DNA of 64,000 nt. It comes from Magicicada septendecula (Eukaryota > Arthropoda > Insecta > Hemiptera > Cicadidae). The notes under the pieces were generated by a model that made no database searches, had not been told where the DNA came from, and saw only the letters and a program-made list of their open reading frames with translations. The translations under genes and the position numbers were made by a program. The stretch spans positions 691,414,268 to 691,478,267 of the forward strand of contig CM068367.1 of assembly GCA_034769895.1 (NCBI GenBank). Direction: 5' to 3'. This document shows, in pieces, positions 1 through 10,900 of the stretch; the stretch's first letter is position 1, and every line of letters begins with the position of its first letter.

Positions 1-603
1 TAATTTTGTTATCTCACTTCACTTTATTGTATTCTACACTCTGGTAGTCTTTTTAGTGAGTTCTACTCTATGGTAGTCTCTTTTGGTATATTTTTTTGAC
101 ATGTTACACTTACAACTAATATACAATTTGTTTTTATAGTATTGTATCTTGTAACTTGTTTGGGGTTTACCTATATCGGTTTCAATTTTGTCTCATGGTA
201 TTTAATATATGATTAACATTTTGTTTTGGCATATCTCTTCCTGTTTCTGGTCTCTTTTGGAATCTTGATATGTTTCGTCCCTTCTTCAAATATCACATTA
301 GTAGTTTCCTTATTAAAATGGTTTCATGACAGATTATTTCCTTTTTTATGGTCCTTCCCTTTTTGTACTGCTTCCCCAATCTACTGGGTATACTGCTGGT
401 TTAACTGGTTTTTTCATAGTAGGTTATTTTAATTAATGGTTTTCTTTATTATCTTCCATTTTTATTAACATTTTATAGACTTAATTATACAGTTTCTAGG
501 GTAATCCTTAAACAATTTACTCCTCTCACTCACTATGGAACTTTTTCTTTTATTTATGTAACATTAATTCAAATGTTTAGTGTGATAATTTTGTTATGTT
601 ACA
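1..603 (-). repeat. 3' LTR of the gypsy element (partial)
   Basis: This is the U3-side end of the 3' LTR, ending on the plus strand with TGTTATGTTACA and identical in length to 10628-11230. The remaining ~2.7 kb of this LTR lies left of the window. The minus-strand start TGTAACATAACA follows a short purine-rich stretch (AGGAGAGC near 606-613), a candidate polypurine tract. The 68-residue open frame here is repeated in the other LTR and is not a gene. Confidence 0.9.
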
Positions 604-2096
604 TATGCTCTCCTGTAAAAGTGATTAGTTCAGATCATACTCTGTATGGATGAAATAATTACTACTAATTCTTTTGTATTTACATTTTCTCCGTGATTAC
701 ATGTTTTCACTTTATATACCTTCTTTTTCCACCATTGCTTCCTCTCAGCTGATGTGTATCTCCTTCATTAGTTTCTTTTTTCATTGATAAGTGATCTTCA
801 ATCTTGTGTATAACATTACCATTTTATATTCCTTCTTATTTGGTGCTTCCTCACCAGTATGTTTACTCCCTAACATTCCCTAACAAATTAATTGGAACAG
901 TTCAGAGTGGCACTTTTGGCTTCAATCCCAGCTGTCCAACACTTCAATTGAGTCTAGAGGCATTATCATCTCTGCTCAAAATATAAGACTGATGGCATTT
1001 TCTACATCCAGTCATAAAAATAAATAAACAGTAAAAGTAGTCATTTTTAGACTAAAATAAACATCTTTAGATTCTTCACTTCATAATACGTTATATTAAT
1101 TAATACTTTTATACACTTGACTCTTCTTCTCTCTCAAAGCTTATTCCATATTAGGTGGTTTAGGTATGTGGTATAATATACATTTCATCATGTTTACATA
1201 GTAAGTAGTATTTATATTTACTCTTTCTACCATCTGGTATCCATTGAGTTATTTTTATTGCTCATGGTGTAACATGAATTAATTCTTTATCACTTTCACT
1301 ATAACAGTGGTTGTTGTAACAGCATTATCATTATTAATATCAGGTTTTTTTTTTTTTTTGTTTTTTGGTCTCACTATTTGGTCTTTAGTGAGCTGGTCCT
1401 TCTTCATTGTTCCATTTTTATTAAATTATTTTCTTTGTGAGTTTGGTTAATTTGTTCGATTAAGTCATATGACATTCTGGTTTCCTTTCTCCCTTAGAAT
1501 TTTGTATCTCTTTCTTACAAAATCTTTTTTCGTATTTCAGAGTTATTTCCCATCATTTGTATGAGTAATGATGTGAGTTTACTGTCTTTTAATTTTAGAC
1601 ATTTTTATTCAACTACATTTTTTCTTATTCATAGTTGTTTTTCAAATATTTTGGTATAAGTTGTACTTATTATTATTTTGAATTTTGACATTATTATTTC
1701 TCAAAATTCTTTTTGCATTCATAATAGTCTTTGAATGTTTGTGTAAGTGGTACTTACTAATTATTTTGAATTTGGACAATTATTATCTGCATCCAAATTC
1801 TTTTTACTTGCATAATAGTCTTTGAATATTTGTGTAGCTTGTACTTACTATTGCTTTTGAATTTTGAAGCTTATTATGTTCAAAATTCCTTTTATTTATT
1901 CACAATAATCTTTTAAATGTTTTGTGTAAGTTGTGCTTACTAATTTTTGAATTTTGTAATTATTTATTTATCAAAATTCATTTTGTATCATTCACAATTG
2001 TTCGAATATTTGGTGTAAGTTGTGCTTACTCATTTTTGAATTTTGTAGTTTTTTTATCAAAATTCACAATTTCTTCATAATAGTTTTATCTCACAA
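604..2096 (-). other. gypsy 3' non-coding region
   Basis: About 1.5 kb between the pol stop and the 3' LTR. No env-like or other frame is supported. The part next to pol is a tandem repeat (separate entry). The rest is T-rich on the plus strand with no recognisable content, apart from the polypurine candidate next to the LTR. Confidence 0.7.
1625..2095. repeat. ~90-bp imperfect tandem repeat, about five units
   Basis: A unit containing 'cataatagtctttgaat', then 'gtgtaagtggtacttacta' and 'gaattttg', recurs at about 1630, 1720, 1811, 1901, 1993 and 2076, so the period is 83-92 bp. Units differ by substitutions and small indels. The array lies just downstream of pol in the gypsy element. Confidence 0.8.
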
Positions 2097-5000
2097 CTAT
2101 GAGTCCTCCAAATATTTTTTAATGGATAACTGATTATAAGTTCCTTTTACTTTATTCGAAATGATATCCTTTAGTACATACGTATTGTTATTATTGTTTT
2201 TAATTATCAGGTATGGGCCGGTATACAGCAGTAATAACTTTTTGGTAATGCCTTCCAAAGTACTGGGTAATTCCCTGTTTTTTAGCAGTACCTTTTCTCC
2301 GACTTCATATCTTATTATCTTCTTAACAGCCTTTTGATATTTGTTTTTGCGCCTTTCCTGGTCTTCAGCCAATTTATTGTAGAATCTGATTCGATTGAAC
2401 TTGTATTCTTGACTCCTGGGGAACTCTATTATGTCTTGTATTTCTCTCGGAGGTGGTCTTTCATACATTGCCGTGTATGGTGTGGTACCAATAGCGGTGT
2501 GATATGACAAATTAAGGAATTCTTCAGTCGCTAATAAATATTCTTGCCACTTCTTTTGTTGATTATAGCAATAAGTCCGTAATATTCTTCCGACCTCTCG
2601 CAGTACCCTCTCCGCTGGATTGCTGCTGGGGTGGTAGACAGACGTCTTGTATGTCTTAATGCCCAATGTATTCAGAGTGTTTCTCCACCGCCAACCCTTA
2701 AATTGCGTTCCATGGTCGGTGATTATGGATATCGGGCTTCCTACCTCTGGAATGTAATGATTTGTTATTATTTCTAGAGTCTTCAGAGTGGTGGCTCTGT
2801 TCACAGGGTATAGTTTTGTAAATTTTGTAAAATGATCCATCATAATAACAATATACTTGTATCGATGGCGTCCGCCACTGCGGGGAAATGGACCACATAT
2901 GTCCAGAAAGACCTTTTCCAGTTTGGCTTGTGAGGTAATCGGTATCATCATACCTTCCTTTCGCTCATTGTTGGTTTTCACCAATTGACATATCATACAG
3001 GTTTTAAGGTAGTTTCTAGTTTTTCTATAGATACTTTTTATGTGACAATTCTCTTCTATTGCCTTGATCACCTTCATGGCTCCCATGTGACCGTATCGTA
3101 GGTGATAGTCCAGGATGATATCCTTTTCGATTGTAGTAGGGATCATGATCTTCCAAACGTCTTCGTCAAGGGATGTCTTGATGAATAAAATCCCATTATG
3201 TATACAATAAAATTTGTTTATTGTGTCATCTTGGTTGGAGAGACGAAGTTTAATAGAGTTTAACTTCGGATCGGACTGCTGGTGTTTGCTGATGTCCTGC
3301 ACTATCTTCTCTAAATCAGATCTGTCCTTAATGATGTTATAGATTTTCAAAATGCTCTCCTTTTCGCCTTCGAATGTTTGTTCTTCTAGATTCACTCTTG
3401 ACAATACGTCGGCTACTACATTTTTACTTCCAGGAACATACTCCCACTGTATATCGTATTCCTGCAGGGCGAGTACCCATCTGGTCAATCTACCATGGCT
3501 TAATTTGCATCTTCTTAGAAATGATATAGACTTGTGATCTGTTCGGACGGTCACCGGATATCCGAGGATATACGTCCGAAACTTCCCGCAGGCAAAGACT
3601 ACACTTAGCAGCTCTTTTTCCGTCACATTATAGTTCTTCTCACACTGGTTAAGGGTTCTGCTAGCAAAGCTCACTACTAGATGGTTTCCACTTTCATCTT
3701 CTTGGTACAGTGTTGAACCCAAGCTAATATTACTAGCGTCACAGTTTAGAAAGAAGGGTCGGTTAAAATCTGGATGGTTGAGCATCACTGCATCTAAGAA
3801 TTTCTCTTTAATTGATTTGAAGGTCTCGTCTTGTTCTTGACCCCATCGCCATTTATTCTTGGACGATAACTGGTACTGAAACTGGGCTGTTAGTTCGGAA
3901 TAATTATTCTGGAACTTCCTATAATAGTTACATAGGCCCAAAAATGATTGTAGTTGCCTTCTGTTTTTTGGTGTAGGGAATCGTTGTATGGCGTCTACCT
4001 TTTCTGTTGATGGTGTTATTCCTTGACTGTTTAGCTGGAAACCCAGGAATTGAACTTCTTTAGCTATAAGCTTGGACTTGTCCAGTTTAAGGGTGACATT
4101 ATTTTCAGCAAGCTTCTTCAAAACATACTCCACACGATAACAGTGTTCCTCCCAGCTGGTTGATGTTATTAGGAGATCATCAACATAGACAGTTGTGAAT
4201 TGGAGCGCTTCTGGTCCTAGTATATGATCCATACAGGCGACAAAAACAGCTACTGAATTAACCAACCCGAAGGGCAATCTCTTAAACTGATAATTGCGCC
4301 CTTCGAAGATGAACGCCATGTATTGCCGGCTTGCTGGGTGCAACTCCACTTGCCAATAGCCGCATACCGTATCCCAAGTGGTAATGAATCGTGTTCCGTG
4401 GAACCTCTTCAAAATTTCATCAATTTCGCCAGGTGAGGTACGATCGTTTATTATCATCTTATTTATCTCCCGAGCGTCAAGGCAAAGTCTTACCTTCCCA
4501 TTTTTCTTTTGTATGGCCACAATTGGGCTTGTGTATGGCGGTTGACTGCTCTCGATGATATCTCTACGGATCATATTCTGGATCTCTGATCGTACGGCTT
4601 CTTTCAAAGATTGTGCTATTGGGTATGACTTTCGGTTGAATTCTACCGGTTCTCTGAATCGTATTGAACATTGGTAGTTCCGGATCTTTCCAGGTTCGTC
4701 TGAAAATACAGCTCGATATTTCTCATATATTTCTACCAATTGATTCCGCTGGTCTTCCGTTAGTTGCTCGTTAGTATTGTGGCACTGGAAGTTACGTATC
4801 TCTTGGATCTTTTGTTTCCATAGGTCTTCCTCCGAATCTTGATGTACTGGCTTGTCGTTTGTTGGGTGGTTGGATAAGTAACTCACCTTATTTTGGTGGT
4901 CGAGAAGTCGTTTGGAGTCTAAAGTCTTGTTATCAGTTAAATTGGCTATCCAGGTTGAACCTTCAGCAAAGAGTGATACCCTTCCTCGGCACAAGTCGAT

Positions 5001-5432
5001 AATTGCTGAGTTTCGGCGCAATATGTCGCATCCTATCATGATGTTGAAAGGTAATCCGGCTGCAACAAGAAATATCATATCCACACTAATGCCCTGACTT
5101 TTGACATTGAGGGATACCTGCTTTCTTATGGTCTTGTTCTGTCGGCCGGTAGCTCCTACAAGTACAATGTTATTAATAGGTAGTACCGGTAAGTTTTTAT
5201 GGCATTCCTGCTGTATCCGGTCCAATTCATTTCGATTTATTATGGAGACATTGGCTCCAGTGTCTATCATTATAGGAACAGAAATACCTTCAATTTCTGC
5301 GATTATGTATATTATTTTATTATCATTATTTTTAATATTAAGCTCACTTTCTTCTAACAGGTCCTTACGGATATCCTTTAAATAATTGCTGTATATTATG
5401 GTAAAATTTTTTCTGTTTTTCTTCACCTTCAT
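2097..5432 (-). CDS. pol: gypsy Pol polyprotein (protease, RT, RNase H, integrase)
   Basis: 1111 residues, uninterrupted. The retropepsin motif DTGA is at residues 57-60. The reverse transcriptase carries YVDD near residue 416, preceded by the LPFGL block. RNase H follows, with the TDHKSISFL block. Integrase begins near residue 775 with an HH-CC zinc-binding region (RYGHMG ... CMICQL) and has the D, D, E residues in LDICGPF (~843), ITDHGTQF (~902) and NPAERVLREVG (~938). Together these copy RNA to DNA and integrate it. The ATG at 5432 is probably not the real start: the frame stays open upstream to 5516 and overlaps the end of gag in the -1 frame, so Pol is most likely made as Gag-Pol by frameshifting. 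Confidence 0.96.
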   Translation of the reverse strand: MKVKKNRKNFTIIYSNYLKDIRKDLLEESELNIKNNDNKIIYIIAEIEGISVPIMIDTGANVSIINRNELDRIQQECHKNLPVLPINNIVLVGATGRQNKTIRKQVSLNVKSQGISVDMIFLVAAGLPFNIMIGCDILRRNSAIIDLCRGRVSLFAEGSTWIANLTDNKTLDSKRLLDHQNKVSYLSNHPTNDKPVHQDSEEDLWKQKIQEIRNFQCHNTNEQLTEDQRNQLVEIYEKYRAVFSDEPGKIRNYQCSIRFREPVEFNRKSYPIAQSLKEAVRSEIQNMIRRDIIESSQPPYTSPIVAIQKKNGKVRLCLDAREINKMIINDRTSPGEIDEILKRFHGTRFITTWDTVCGYWQVELHPASRQYMAFIFEGRNYQFKRLPFGLVNSVAVFVACMDHILGPEALQFTTVYVDDLLITSTSWEEHCYRVEYVLKKLAENNVTLKLDKSKLIAKEVQFLGFQLNSQGITPSTEKVDAIQRFPTPKNRRQLQSFLGLCNYYRKFQNNYSELTAQFQYQLSSKNKWRWGQEQDETFKSIKEKFLDAVMLNHPDFNRPFFLNCDASNISLGSTLYQEDESGNHLVVSFASRTLNQCEKNYNVTEKELLSVVFACGKFRTYILGYPVTVRTDHKSISFLRRCKLSHGRLTRWVLALQEYDIQWEYVPGSKNVVADVLSRVNLEEQTFEGEKESILKIYNIIKDRSDLEKIVQDISKHQQSDPKLNSIKLRLSNQDDTINKFYCIHNGILFIKTSLDEDVWKIMIPTTIEKDIILDYHLRYGHMGAMKVIKAIEENCHIKSIYRKTRNYLKTCMICQLVKTNNERKEGMMIPITSQAKLEKVFLDICGPFPRSGGRHRYKYIVIMMDHFTKFTKLYPVNRATTLKTLEIITNHYIPEVGSPISIITDHGTQFKGWRWRNTLNTLGIKTYKTSVYHPSSNPAERVLREVGRILRTYCYNQQKKWQEYLLATEEFLNLSYHTAIGTTPYTAMYERPPPREIQDIIEFPRSQEYKFNRIRFYNKLAEDQERRKNKYQKAVKKIIRYEVGEKVLLKNRELPSTLEGITKKLLLLYTGPYLIIKNNNNNTYVLKDIISNKVKGTYNQLSIKKYLEDS

Positions 5433-5446
5433 ACCTACTTGATTAA

Positions 5447-5507
5447 ACCCAGCAGATTGGAGCAGTAAAGGGTCATTAGATTTTATTACTGCCTCCGTTC
5501 GTTTAAA
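5447..5507 (-). promoter_or_regulatory. -1 ribosomal frameshift signal between gag and pol
   Basis: In the gag frame the codons CAT TTA AAC form the slippery heptamer T TTA AAC (plus 5501-5507). Slipping back one base enters the pol frame, which is open from 5516. Four bases downstream, GGAGGCAGTAA (5486-5496) pairs with TTACTGCTCC (5459-5468), ten pairs with one bulged G. The 17-nt loop contains ACCC (5470-5473), which can pair with GGGT (5447-5450) to give an H-type pseudoknot. The heptamer is a well-known canonical -1 site. The pseudoknot is my inference. Confidence 0.8.
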
Positions 5508-7834
5508 TGTTCCGCTTCATTACGGATCAGGCCGTTGGAAGCGTCAGCTTGAAGTCTTGAGGCTGTTTCGTTTGGTTCTGCTCGATCGTCTGGTTGGGCT
5601 TCTGTTACAGGTAGTCTGCGCTGATTATCCAAGCTGGAACTACGTCTGGGCTCGTACTCTCTGTACCGATTACTTCCCTGGCTCCCTTGGAAAGTCTCGT
5701 ACTCGTAGTATCGGCTCCTTCTTTGAGGCTGGTACCTCCTGTGTCCACTGCCTTCTGCTCGGATGTAGTTGACATTAGGTCGATATGCCCTGTAATTGTG
5801 GTTACCTCCACTTGGGTAATTTCGGTTATAATTACCATGATAATTACTATTATTAGAAAGGTTGGGGTTCCTCTGACCATTTGGAACATAGTTACTATTA
5901 TGATTATAATAACCGATGTTATTTTGTGGACGGCTATTATTATTATTATTATTATTGTTGTGGTTGTTGTTATTATTATTATTCATACGAGGAATATTAC
6001 TATTATTATTATTATGGTTAAGCCTCGGCAAATTATTGTTATTTCTCGGGTTAATATTGTACTCGGCATTATTCCGATTTGTGGGATTATAATTATTATT
6101 ATTACCCACATTCTGCCGATTGTTATTATTATTCAAATTATTGTTGTTATTCCTTGGTTCCAGCTTTTCATACCTCCTGCGACTTTGACGGTAATAGTCT
6201 TCGTGCTCGTACATCTCTAAAAGCTCGGTCATGGCTTGCACCGTTTTTATTTGACTATTTCGTCTGGCTCTGATAATATCCTCCTCGTAGTGGTATGAGA
6301 GTTTGCTGACCAGGCATTCTTCCGGTATTCGGGGCTCTAGGTGTTTGGCCACGCACACCTTTCCTAAAAAGTACGCCGTTAAAGTTTGGTTTCCATATGG
6401 GTTGTACTTCCCATGGCATATCCCGTCTCTGGCGATATTTTGCGTTGATTCCGACCAATATTTGGCTTTGAATAGCCTTCTGAATTGTTGATAGTCGGTC
6501 ACCTCGTCTCTTATCGCCATCCACCAATTGTCTGCTATTTCCTTGAATGATTCGTCCAGCACCTCTTTGTTCTCCCTCCAGCGATTACCTCTGTGTTTGG
6601 CAAAGTATTCCTCGATTCTTGCTAGGAATTCCATGGGTTTATTTTTATAAAACCTGAAGTTAATCCCTTCACGATTTTCACTGTTGGGACAACTGGTAAT
6701 TGTTGTCGGTCGACTATGGAATAGGTCTATATCGGTCTGGTTCTGTCGTACCTGACTGTTGATACTGGTCACAGCAGCTTCTATGCCGTCACATTTTTCT
6801 GTGAATCGGTCCTGCACTCGCTCCCAGTCTTCTCGTGTTTCCTTTAGTTTTTCCTCCAACGTCTTCCTAGTCGTTTCTTCAATGGTGTTAACCTTCGTAT
6901 TTATTTCTGTTCTGATACTCCGTACTTCTTGTTCGGTTTGACTCCATTTTTCGTCAGCTCTGGTAACCCTTTGTTCGATTACCGTTATTTCCTCTTCTAC
7001 TTTCTTGCTGATTGTCTCATTGTTTTCAGCTATCTTCTGGCTCAATTCTTCCTTCAATATTTCCATCCTTCCGTCTAACCGGTTCATGTTTTCTTGGTTC
7101 GTCTCCTTCCATTCTTCTCTCAATTGCTGACTATTGCTTTCCATTTTTAGATTTGTTTCTTCCATCCTCCTGTTGGTTTCTTCCAGTTTTTGGCTTATCT
7201 GGGTTAATTCCTCTTTCGACTGTTTATTGTCAGTCTTTATTTCCTCCATTTTCTCCTCAATTTTTTGAATATTTTCTTCCATCTTCTCTTCTATCTTTTT
7301 ACTGCTTGCTTCCATCTTCTCCTCCATCTTCCTGCTAGTATCTCCAATTTTATTGCCCAACTCTTCCTTCAATCGTTGGTTATCATTCTTCATTTCCTCC
7401 TCCATCTTCCTACTATTCTCCTCCATCTTCTTGCTGCTTTCTCTTAATTCCTCCTTCAATCGTAGGTTATCGTTCTTCATTTCCTTACTATTTTCTTCGA
7501 TTTTCTTGTTGGTATCTCCGATTTTATTACCCAACTCTTCTTTCAATTGTTGGTTATCGTTTTCCAGCTTCTTACTATTTTCTTCCATCTTCTCCTTTAA
7601 TTCTTCCTTCGTCGTTTTAAATTCTCTGAGTAACATCTCCATCATTTGATCAAATTTTGTATCTTCCTTTGCGGTGGATTTCTCCGGCTGTTCTTTCTGT
7701 GGTGCAGGCTTATTTGGTTCTGCTGGCGGTAACATTAACTCCACATCTTCCACTGGTGTCGCTTCTTTATCCTCCATGTTTATCTCCTGCTCGGCCTCCA
7801 TAGCCCTTTTTCTTGATGTAGCTCTCCTGTGCAT
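5486..7834 (-). CDS. gag: gypsy Gag with a long N-terminal coiled coil
   Basis: 782 residues, uninterrupted, starting at an ATG 99 bases below the primer binding site. Residues ~60-365 form a Glu/Lys/Asn-rich heptad array with repeated blocks such as KKMEENS and DNQRLKEELGNKIGDT, plainly grown by internal duplication. Residues ~390-545 look like the retrotransposon capsid region (FLARIEEYF, NWWMAIRDEV, FRRLFKAKYW). Residues ~560-655 are asparagine-rich, and the tail is rich in Arg and Tyr. I see no CCHC zinc knuckle; the basic Arg/Tyr tail may replace it for RNA binding. The product should form the particle that packages element RNA. The TAA at 5486-5488 ends gag unless the ribosome shifts frame. 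Confidence 0.93.
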   Translation of the reverse strand: MHRRATSRKRAMEAEQEINMEDKEATPVEDVELMLPPAEPNKPAPQKEQPEKSTAKEDTKFDQMMEMLLREFKTTKEELKEKMEENSKKLENDNQQLKEELGNKIGDTNKKIEENSKEMKNDNLRLKEELRESSKKMEENSRKMEEEMKNDNQRLKEELGNKIGDTSRKMEEKMEASSKKIEEKMEENIQKIEEKMEEIKTDNKQSKEELTQISQKLEETNRRMEETNLKMESNSQQLREEWKETNQENMNRLDGRMEILKEELSQKIAENNETISKKVEEEITVIEQRVTRADEKWSQTEQEVRSIRTEINTKVNTIEETTRKTLEEKLKETREDWERVQDRFTEKCDGIEAAVTSINSQVRQNQTDIDLFHSRPTTITSCPNSENREGINFRFYKNKPMEFLARIEEYFAKHRGNRWRENKEVLDESFKEIADNWWMAIRDEVTDYQQFRRLFKAKYWSESTQNIARDGICHGKYNPYGNQTLTAYFLGKVCVAKHLEPRIPEECLVSKLSYHYEEDIIRARRNSQIKTVQAMTELLEMYEHEDYYRQSRRRYEKLEPRNNNNNLNNNNNRQNVGNNNNYNPTNRNNAEYNINPRNNNNLPRLNHNNNNSNIPRMNNNNNNNHNNNNNNNNSRPQNNIGYYNHNSNYVPNGQRNPNLSNNSNYHGNYNRNYPSGGNHNYRAYRPNVNYIRAEGSGHRRYQPQRRSRYYEYETFQGSQGSNRYREYEPRRSSSLDNQRRLPVTEAQPDDRAEPNETASRLQADASNGLIRNEAEHLNERRQ

Positions 7835-7932
7835 CTCGCTCCCTCTTCCGACCTGTTGACCGTTGCCAAGCTAAAAATAGGAAATTGGACAATCGTCCTT
7901 ATTTTATAACACTATTATCTCCTATTTAAAGC

Positions 7933-7950
7933 CCCTTAAGTTGGACGCCA
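7933..7950 (-). other. primer binding site of the gypsy element
   Basis: On the minus strand the 5' LTR ends in TATTACA, followed by three spacer bases and TGGCGTCCAACTTAAGGG. Its position and TGGCG start are typical of a tRNA primer site of gypsy elements. I did not assign the tRNA. Confidence 0.75.
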
Positions 7951-7953
7951 ATT

Positions 7954-10900
7954 TGTAATATAAAATAAATATTACAAATATAAAATAAAAATATATAATT
8001 GATATATATATAGAGATATTGTGTGTGTAGCTTTGGTGATAACAAGGGTATTGTACTCTTCCTTTAGCCCCACTAGTTGGGCAAGTCAATTTGTAATATT
8101 ATTTCAAGTGTAATAAAAAAACAAAATATAAAGATATTGATGATAAGAAAATGTTATAACTAAGTGTGTTGGATTGATAAATAACAAATATATCAAACTT
8201 TAAAAATTTTGCAAATATTTTTTCTTGTGCTTGTATCCAATTTGACTGAATAATTTAATTTAATTAATTGATAATTAATTAATTATTTGAGGTTGTAATT
8301 TCCTCCTATATCTATTCTCTCAAGGTGAATTATGGTTTTGCTTAATAAAAAATAATAATAACATTAATGGTAGAAATAAAAACAATGCTGGTAACTGAAT
8401 ACTGATTTGCGTTTATTCATTCAAAATTGTGCGCCAGTCAGACTGCGCATGTCCCAGGCACTGGCTAATATTCGCCACAGTCGGCAATGAGAAAAATCAA
8501 CAGATATATTTTTTACAAGTTTAAATTTATGGTTCTTTTAACGAGTCGAAATGGTCAGAGGGCAAGGAACAAGATACATTTAACAGGTATTCTTAAACTA
8601 AATGTTAACATCTGAAATAGAACAGAATTATTATTACAATTGTCAATTAGAAAGAAATTATTTAAAATTCGAACCAAGTCGAAGAAATGACGTCACTCTG
8701 CTCCAGTCAGCACTGCACCGTCTATGTGAGAAATTCAGCAATGGCCGCCATCTGCTTGGTTTTAATCTGCTATGATGCCGTTGGAATTGAAGATCTTCTC
8801 CCACAGAAATAAAACGATGTTCCCTTTTCCTGCGAAGTGGTGTTGTTCCAAAATATAGTATTGAATGTCCCCTCGTCGTCTGCGATGTCGAATTCTGGAT
8901 GGATCTCTTGTGTAGTGTAGTGTTCAAATATGCGTGTTGGTTTTGTGAATTTGTTCCAAAAATTGATCAAAATGGCTGTCGATTTCTGGCGTTAAGTTTT
9001 TATGGTGCTATTCTGTGTTTTTGGAAACATGTGAAGTGTTAGACATAGATAAATAATGTTATTTCACTTGTTAGTTCATCTCCGTTACACGCCACATAAC
9101 CACACTTGGTTTTAATATAAATGATTTGGTTTTCAAAACTCCACTAATACATTTTTCAACTGTTCAGCTTTGCGATTAACAATAGACTAAACGACGCAAC
9201 GTCGTCGTTTTAGGGCAATTTGTGGTATGTCTTTTTCCTCTTCATATTGTTTAATTATAAAATATCTGTCTAAGACTTGTTTCACTATCTAACTATACAT
9301 AACAAGTTTTCTTATTTTTTACTGTATTTCCAATATTTCTTAATTTTACATGAATCTAACTATTCAGTAATATTGATTATTTAATTTTACATCTTTTGAT
9401 ATATAGCTGGGTTTGTTTCAAACTCATTTAAGCCCAAAAATTACAATTTTGCATAATAATTGCATGTCCCATATTTTGTACAAATTCAGTGTTTTAAAGG
9501 TTTTTATTTGTTTTTTCGGTATAATATTTCCATGGAATACACCTAATAACTCCGTAATTACTTTGTTGTTAATAATTTGTTTATTAAAACATTTCAATAT
9601 TGATTAATTTGCTGTTTAGTCTGATTTGATTACTATCATAAGCCTATTTTTGACTGTTTCCAAAAGAAGTTAGTTTTCTTTCTTTTGTCATTCTATTTGC
9701 TATTAACTGTATCTGTATTAATTATATTTTCAATTTCTGTATTGTATGTATTGAATTCTATTCCTATTACATAGATTAATTCTTTGATAGATAGTTTTTT
9801 TTTTGGTTTATAGGCCATTCTGTGTTTACAAACATAGTGTCTTGGTGGGTCTGTTTGTACATTATACATGGTTTACTGATTTGAATAAAACTATTACATT
9901 TTTATGCCCTACTTGCCTCTCTGACTTACACAATGGAAAATTAAATGACATGATTTTAATTACAATAGAATATCTTGTATCTACTAAACTTTCTTTATAC
10001 TAATAACATCATTGAACCATAACATGAACATCTTATGCCTAATTTTAACAAAAACATCTTATTATCAACTATTTTCCATATATCACCTAATTTTAACAAA
10101 AACATCTTATTCCTATTATTTTTTCCTGTATCATCAAATGATAACAACATAGCTTATCCTAGACATAATTTAATTAGAAAACATAAAAAACTCCTATTAC
10201 TAGTAACACTGTCAGTCACTAACTGTCTTGTGTAGGTATTATTCTTATGAAAACACTTTAACTGTGATAAAAAAAAAACTCGTGTATCTATTTACACCTT
10301 ACATCTAAAATATTATTTAATTAATAATAAATAATAAACATCTTAATATTAGGCATACCTTCAGTTATGAACTGTCCTTTGGTATTTTTGTCCTCACCAT
10401 TTATTTAGTTATAATTAAAGAAAACATTTTATATGTAATAGTCCTTATATTTAATTTAAAACTCTTATTACTAGTAATGTTGTCAGTCCTTAGACCGTCT
10501 TTCATTTCAATGGTTTTATTATTATTATTCTACACTCATGGTAGTCTTTTTATAATACTCAAACCTCATTGAAGATTTTTTCATAGATTTTTTAACTATG
10601 TTTCTCACTGTACACTCTGTAGTTCCTTAATTTTGTTATCTCACTTCACTTTATTGTATTCTACACTCTGGTAGTCTTTTTAGTGAGTTCTACTCTATGG
10701 TAGTCTCTTTTGGTATATTTTTTTGACATGTTACACTTACAACTAATATACAATTTGTTTTTATAGTATTGTATCTTGTAACTTGTTTGGGGTTTACCTA
10801 TATCGGTTTCAATTTTGTCTCATGGTATTTAATATATGATTAACATTTTGTTTTGGCATATCTCTTCCTGTTTCTGGTCTCTTTTGGAATCTTGATATGT

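Noticed and set aside
226..432. 68-residue hydrophobic frame repeated at 10853-11059
   Set aside because: It is simply the two gypsy LTR copies; T-rich sequence gives hydrophobic residues and there is no gene signature.
5687..6220. 177-residue Ile/Val-rich frame on the plus strand
   Set aside because: It is the antisense of the Asn-rich part of Gag; AAT repeats read as ATT on the other strand.
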